Shown piece after piece: positions 61,553-64,000 of a DNA stretch of 64,000 nt. The stretch's first letter is position 1. Each line of letters starts with the position of its first letter. Source of the stretch: Mucilaginibacter sp. JRF (GTDB lineage Bacteria > Bacteroidota > Bacteroidia > Sphingobacteriales > Sphingobacteriaceae); contig NZ_JADFBY010000007.1 in assembly GCF_015223065.1 (NCBI RefSeq), positions 62,001-126,000 of the forward strand, in the 5' to 3' direction. The position numbers were made by a program, and so were the translations under genes. A model generated the notes under the pieces. It was given only the letters and a program-made list of their open reading frames with translations. It had not been told where the DNA came from and did no database searches.

Positions 61553-62914
61553 ATGAATCATAAAAAGTCCGCTTTAGTTAGGCCGCTGTTTTTTGCTGCG
61601 CTGATGTTTGTGTGCAGTATGTTGCAAGCTCCGGCCTTTGCTAACATCATCCCCAACAAAATAACAATTACCGATCCCGCGGATAGCGCAAAGGCTGAGG
61701 TGAGGAAAATGCTGCAATCGCCTTACTTTTCTAAATTATACTCGGCCACCTATCATAGCTTGCTTAACCGCATGCATAAGGATGGCTTTTTGCCAGAATC
61801 CCTAACCGGTGCTTATGAGGGTATGTTTCCACGTACTACCGGAGCCCTGGTATCATTATTTATTGAAACCGGCAGACTAAAAGAAGCGGAGCTGAACATA
61901 AAAACAGTGCTTGATGCGGTAAAACAAAACGACATGGAGCGCATTCCCCGTGTGATCGGTAAAAAGGGTGGTAAATACGTAATTGTTGACGATCAGCACC
62001 AGATAGACGGACAGGCACACGTAATACTGGCATGGGCCAGGCTGGCCTTAAAACGCGGGCACACAAAGTTTGAGGATGATACCTGGCCGCAGGTACGGGC
62101 CATCATGTCGCGCACTTGCGATCGTGCCTTTTTTCAGTACGGCACATGGTCAATTGAACCTGGCCTGGTGCGGAACATCGCCTTTGAGCATTCCAAAGAA
62201 AGCCGGATGTGGGATACATGGGATCTGCTGACCCAAAGTTTTGTAGGCGCATCATTACAGGACATGGCTACGGTTGCCAACCGCCGCGGAGAAAAGGCAT
62301 TAGCATCAGCCTGGAATAAAAAGCTGGATATTTTAAAGCAAGGCATCAACAAACATTTAGTAACCAAACGCTTTGGCGATCCGGTGTATGTTGAAATGCT
62401 GCTGCCCAATTCAAACGGCGGAACACCTTATTATGGTTTGGGCTGGGTAACATTATCGCCCATAGCGGCAGGTTGGGAAGGCGCGGATCATGAGGTATTA
62501 AAGAATACGGTAAAGCGCATGCAAAAAACCGCCCTCAAAAAAAGCGGCGATCTGTATTGGATGCCTACTGATATGTACCCGGATAGTGCTGTATCTAACG
62601 AGATTATTGGCAAAGGTATAGGCTGGGAGATCGACTTCAGCAATACCGAAAATGATTACGCCCGAATTGTACAGATACTAAAATTGATACAGGTGGTAAA
62701 TGCCAGCAAACCCATATACATGGAGGGTGGCTGGCTGGAAGGTAGCGGCTACACACTTGCCAACATTATTAAGGATACCGACATAGCGAAACTACAAACC
62801 GCGCAATGGAAAACCAAAGATGCCGGCAATGGCGAGCAAAGCGCCTGGTGGTGCTGGGCCATGGCCCGCCTCCGAAAATCAGTTGGCTTGCCTGCTGAGC
62901 CTAAAGCGAATTAA
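61553..62914 (+). CDS. secreted (alpha/alpha)6-barrel glycosidase-like protein
   Basis: 453 residues with a signal peptide (LFFAALMFVCSMLQAPAFA). The body is helical with aromatic, Asp/Glu-bearing loops (DDQHQIDGQAHVILAWARLA, WSIEPGLVRNIAFEHSKESR, YYGLGWVTLSP, MEGGWLEGSGYTLANI), as in (alpha/alpha)6-barrel glycosidases. I cannot place it in a specific family. It is followed by a strong terminator and has no Sus partners nearby. Confidence 0.65.
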   Translation: MNHKKSALVRPLFFAALMFVCSMLQAPAFANIIPNKITITDPADSAKAEVRKMLQSPYFSKLYSATYHSLLNRMHKDGFLPESLTGAYEGMFPRTTGALVSLFIETGRLKEAELNIKTVLDAVKQNDMERIPRVIGKKGGKYVIVDDQHQIDGQAHVILAWARLALKRGHTKFEDDTWPQVRAIMSRTCDRAFFQYGTWSIEPGLVRNIAFEHSKESRMWDTWDLLTQSFVGASLQDMATVANRRGEKALASAWNKKLDILKQGINKHLVTKRFGDPVYVEMLLPNSNGGTPYYGLGWVTLSPIAAGWEGADHEVLKNTVKRMQKTALKKSGDLYWMPTDMYPDSAVSNEIIGKGIGWEIDFSNTENDYARIVQILKLIQVVNASKPIYMEGGWLEGSGYTLANIIKDTDIAKLQTAQWKTKDAGNGEQSAWWCWAMARLRKSVGLPAEPKAN

Positions 62915-62957
62915 AGTAAGAAGGCCTTTCGGACATACCGAAAGGCCTTCTTACTTT
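62913..62957. terminator. bidirectional hairpin terminator
   Basis: Perfect 20-base arms AAAGTAAGAAGGCCTTTCGG / CCGAAAGGCCTTCTTACTTT around ACATA, overlapping the stop of the hydrolase gene and ending just before the convergent nuclease gene. Confidence 0.92.
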
Positions 62958-62963
62958 TTTAGA

Positions 62964-64000
62964 CTATTCCTCCACATCGGCATCTATCATAATGCCTTCG
63001 GCTTGTTTAAAGTTGGTTTTTACAAAGTGGCACCAGTCGCATTCCTTTTTGCCGCAGCCGGTGTTAAATTCGTGGTTCATTATTTTTTGGTATACCGAAG
63101 TTATCTGTTCGCTAACCAACTCCACACTCTCCGGCGATATGGCTATCTTCTCTTTATGATATTCGTTATCCTTAACCGGTTCCACAAATTCAAATTGGGT
63201 GTTTACCACCTGCCAATCGTTAGTGCGGTCGTTATCAACCAGTATTTTGTAGAAAACCGCCTGGCGCCAGTAGTCGCCGCCGTTGGGGTTATCATTGGTT
63301 GGGGCTTTCAGTTTGTCGGTAGCGTTTTTAAGCTTGCCTGTTTTATAGTCAACCACGGTTACGTGTTTGCCATCAAACTCAATCTTATCTAAATTACCCT
63401 TTATCGGCACGCCATTAACCTCAATGTTTTTAATGCTGCGTTCGGTTACGGCTACTTTGTTCCATACGTTAACATTTTGTTCGTAATATGGCGGCAGTAT
63501 CTTCTCGCCAAAGGCCAAACGAAGCTTAAATTCATCCTTGGTGAACGAATCGCGGTTGCGCGACATATACCAGCGAAACTCTTTCATGAATTCCTCCGTG
63601 GTTATAAATTCGTCATCATTCTCCTTTAACCTGCGGAAAGCCTTATTCAGTGCCCAGTGTACCGCCTGCCCAAACGTAGCCGCCGGACTTTTACCCGATG
63701 GCACCCTGATCAAACACTGAAAATAGAACCGCAGCGGGCAATCCAGGTAATTGTTTAGGTGCGTAACCGACAGGGTGTAGTTTTGCAGCAGCAGGTTAAT
63801 GTATTTGGTATCCAGCAGTTCAACCTGTGGCTTATCGGCCTCGGTAAATTGGGTGGCCATAAACTCAATCATTGCATCAGCCGCAACCTGCGGGTAAGCA
63901 ACCTGCAAATGCGTTTCGGCTAATATCTCCCCCACAAATTGTGACGACTCCTGATCCTTGCCCCTTTTATCCTTACGGGCGTATGATATGTTGAGGCATT
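62964..64000 (-). CDS. PD-(D/E)XK nuclease / AddB-like protein, C-terminal part (5' end outside window)
   Basis: At least 345 codons are visible and the frame stays open to the window edge (LNISYARKDKRGKDQESSQF precedes the internal GTG at 63935). The C-terminal RecB-like nuclease has NYTLSVTHLNNYLDCPLRF, FGQAVHWALNKAFRRL, the active-site block GNLDKIEFDGK and VTVVDYKTGK, and an Fe-S cysteine set (LDC, then GCGKKECDWCHF). This fits the B subunit or nuclease partner of an AddAB/RecBCD-type end-processing complex. The helicase-like N-terminal part would be upstream. The 'SYARKD' text before the nuclease is typical of these proteins. Confidence 0.85.
   Translation of the reverse strand, partial: CLNISYARKDKRGKDQESSQFVGEILAETHLQVAYPQVAADAMIEFMATQFTEADKPQVELLDTKYINLLLQNYTLSVTHLNNYLDCPLRFYFQCLIRVPSGKSPAATFGQAVHWALNKAFRRLKENDDEFITTEEFMKEFRWYMSRNRDSFTKDEFKLRLAFGEKILPPYYEQNVNVWNKVAVTERSIKNIEVNGVPIKGNLDKIEFDGKHVTVVDYKTGKLKNATDKLKAPTNDNPNGGDYWRQAVFYKILVDNDRTNDWQVVNTQFEFVEPVKDNEYHKEKIAISPESVELVSEQITSVYQKIMNHEFNTGCGKKECDWCHFVKTNFKQAEGIMIDADVEE

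Overview
The window looks like a chromosome segment of a Bacteroidota bacterium, most likely family Sphingobacteriaceae (a Mucilaginibacter/Pedobacter-like organism; this is inference). Supporting signs are a FecI-type sigma/FecR/SusC/SusD locus, LytTR two-component genes, a YtxJ-type bacillithiol redox protein, promoters of the form TTG-N20-TAnnTTTG, weak ribosome binding sites, and many short palindromic intergenic elements.

Positions 1-16,000 are accessory and visibly more A/T-rich. They hold a polymorphic-toxin (RHS) locus: the end of an RHS-associated gene, a 1777-residue RHS protein with an N-terminal NHL propeller, its C-terminal toxin-like tip (CT1) and a four-helix membrane protein that is probably its immunity partner. 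Downstream is an array of orphan cassettes. A 2151-base unit (RHS core, CT1, immunity, linker) is present twice in tandem and appears identical. A third, diverged RHS core follows, carrying a different tip (a Tox-REase-7-like nuclease) and a HEAT-repeat immunity protein. Linkers contain fossils of yet another RHS end. Next come a decayed IS3-family element, a frameshifted helix-turn-helix gene, an unknown small gene and tRNA-Met(CAT).

Positions 16,200-27,800 hold a frameshifted secreted protein and a polysaccharide-utilisation-type locus: ECF sigma factor, FecR anti-sigma, SusC with a signalling domain, SusD and two secreted proteins with a deacetylase-like look but no classical glycoside hydrolase. 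Positions 27,800-29,500 carry two lone immunity-like genes (one SUKH-like, one membrane) separated by copies of a short repeat, then a glycine-rich secreted protein.

Positions 29,600-43,800 are mostly housekeeping: bioA, a CBM9-like secreted protein, a GH29 fucosidase, the repair genes recA, nth and uvrA, a solitary peptide-binding lipoprotein and a PlsC-type acyltransferase. Positions 43,800-48,300 hold a LytTR response regulator and histidine kinase, opposite a small translationally coupled membrane peptide and a two-gene ABC-2 exporter. Positions 48,400-57,400 hold an ECF sigma factor, nnr, a GbsR/MarR-regulated membrane/redox gene cluster, a sigma/anti-sigma pair and lipA. Positions 57,500-64,000 hold an OsmC protein, ytxJ, a 36-codon lipoprotein, ribH, a TPR membrane protein, recF with an overlapping DUF721 gene, a secreted (alpha/alpha)6-type hydrolase and the end of a PD-(D/E)XK nuclease gene that runs off the window.
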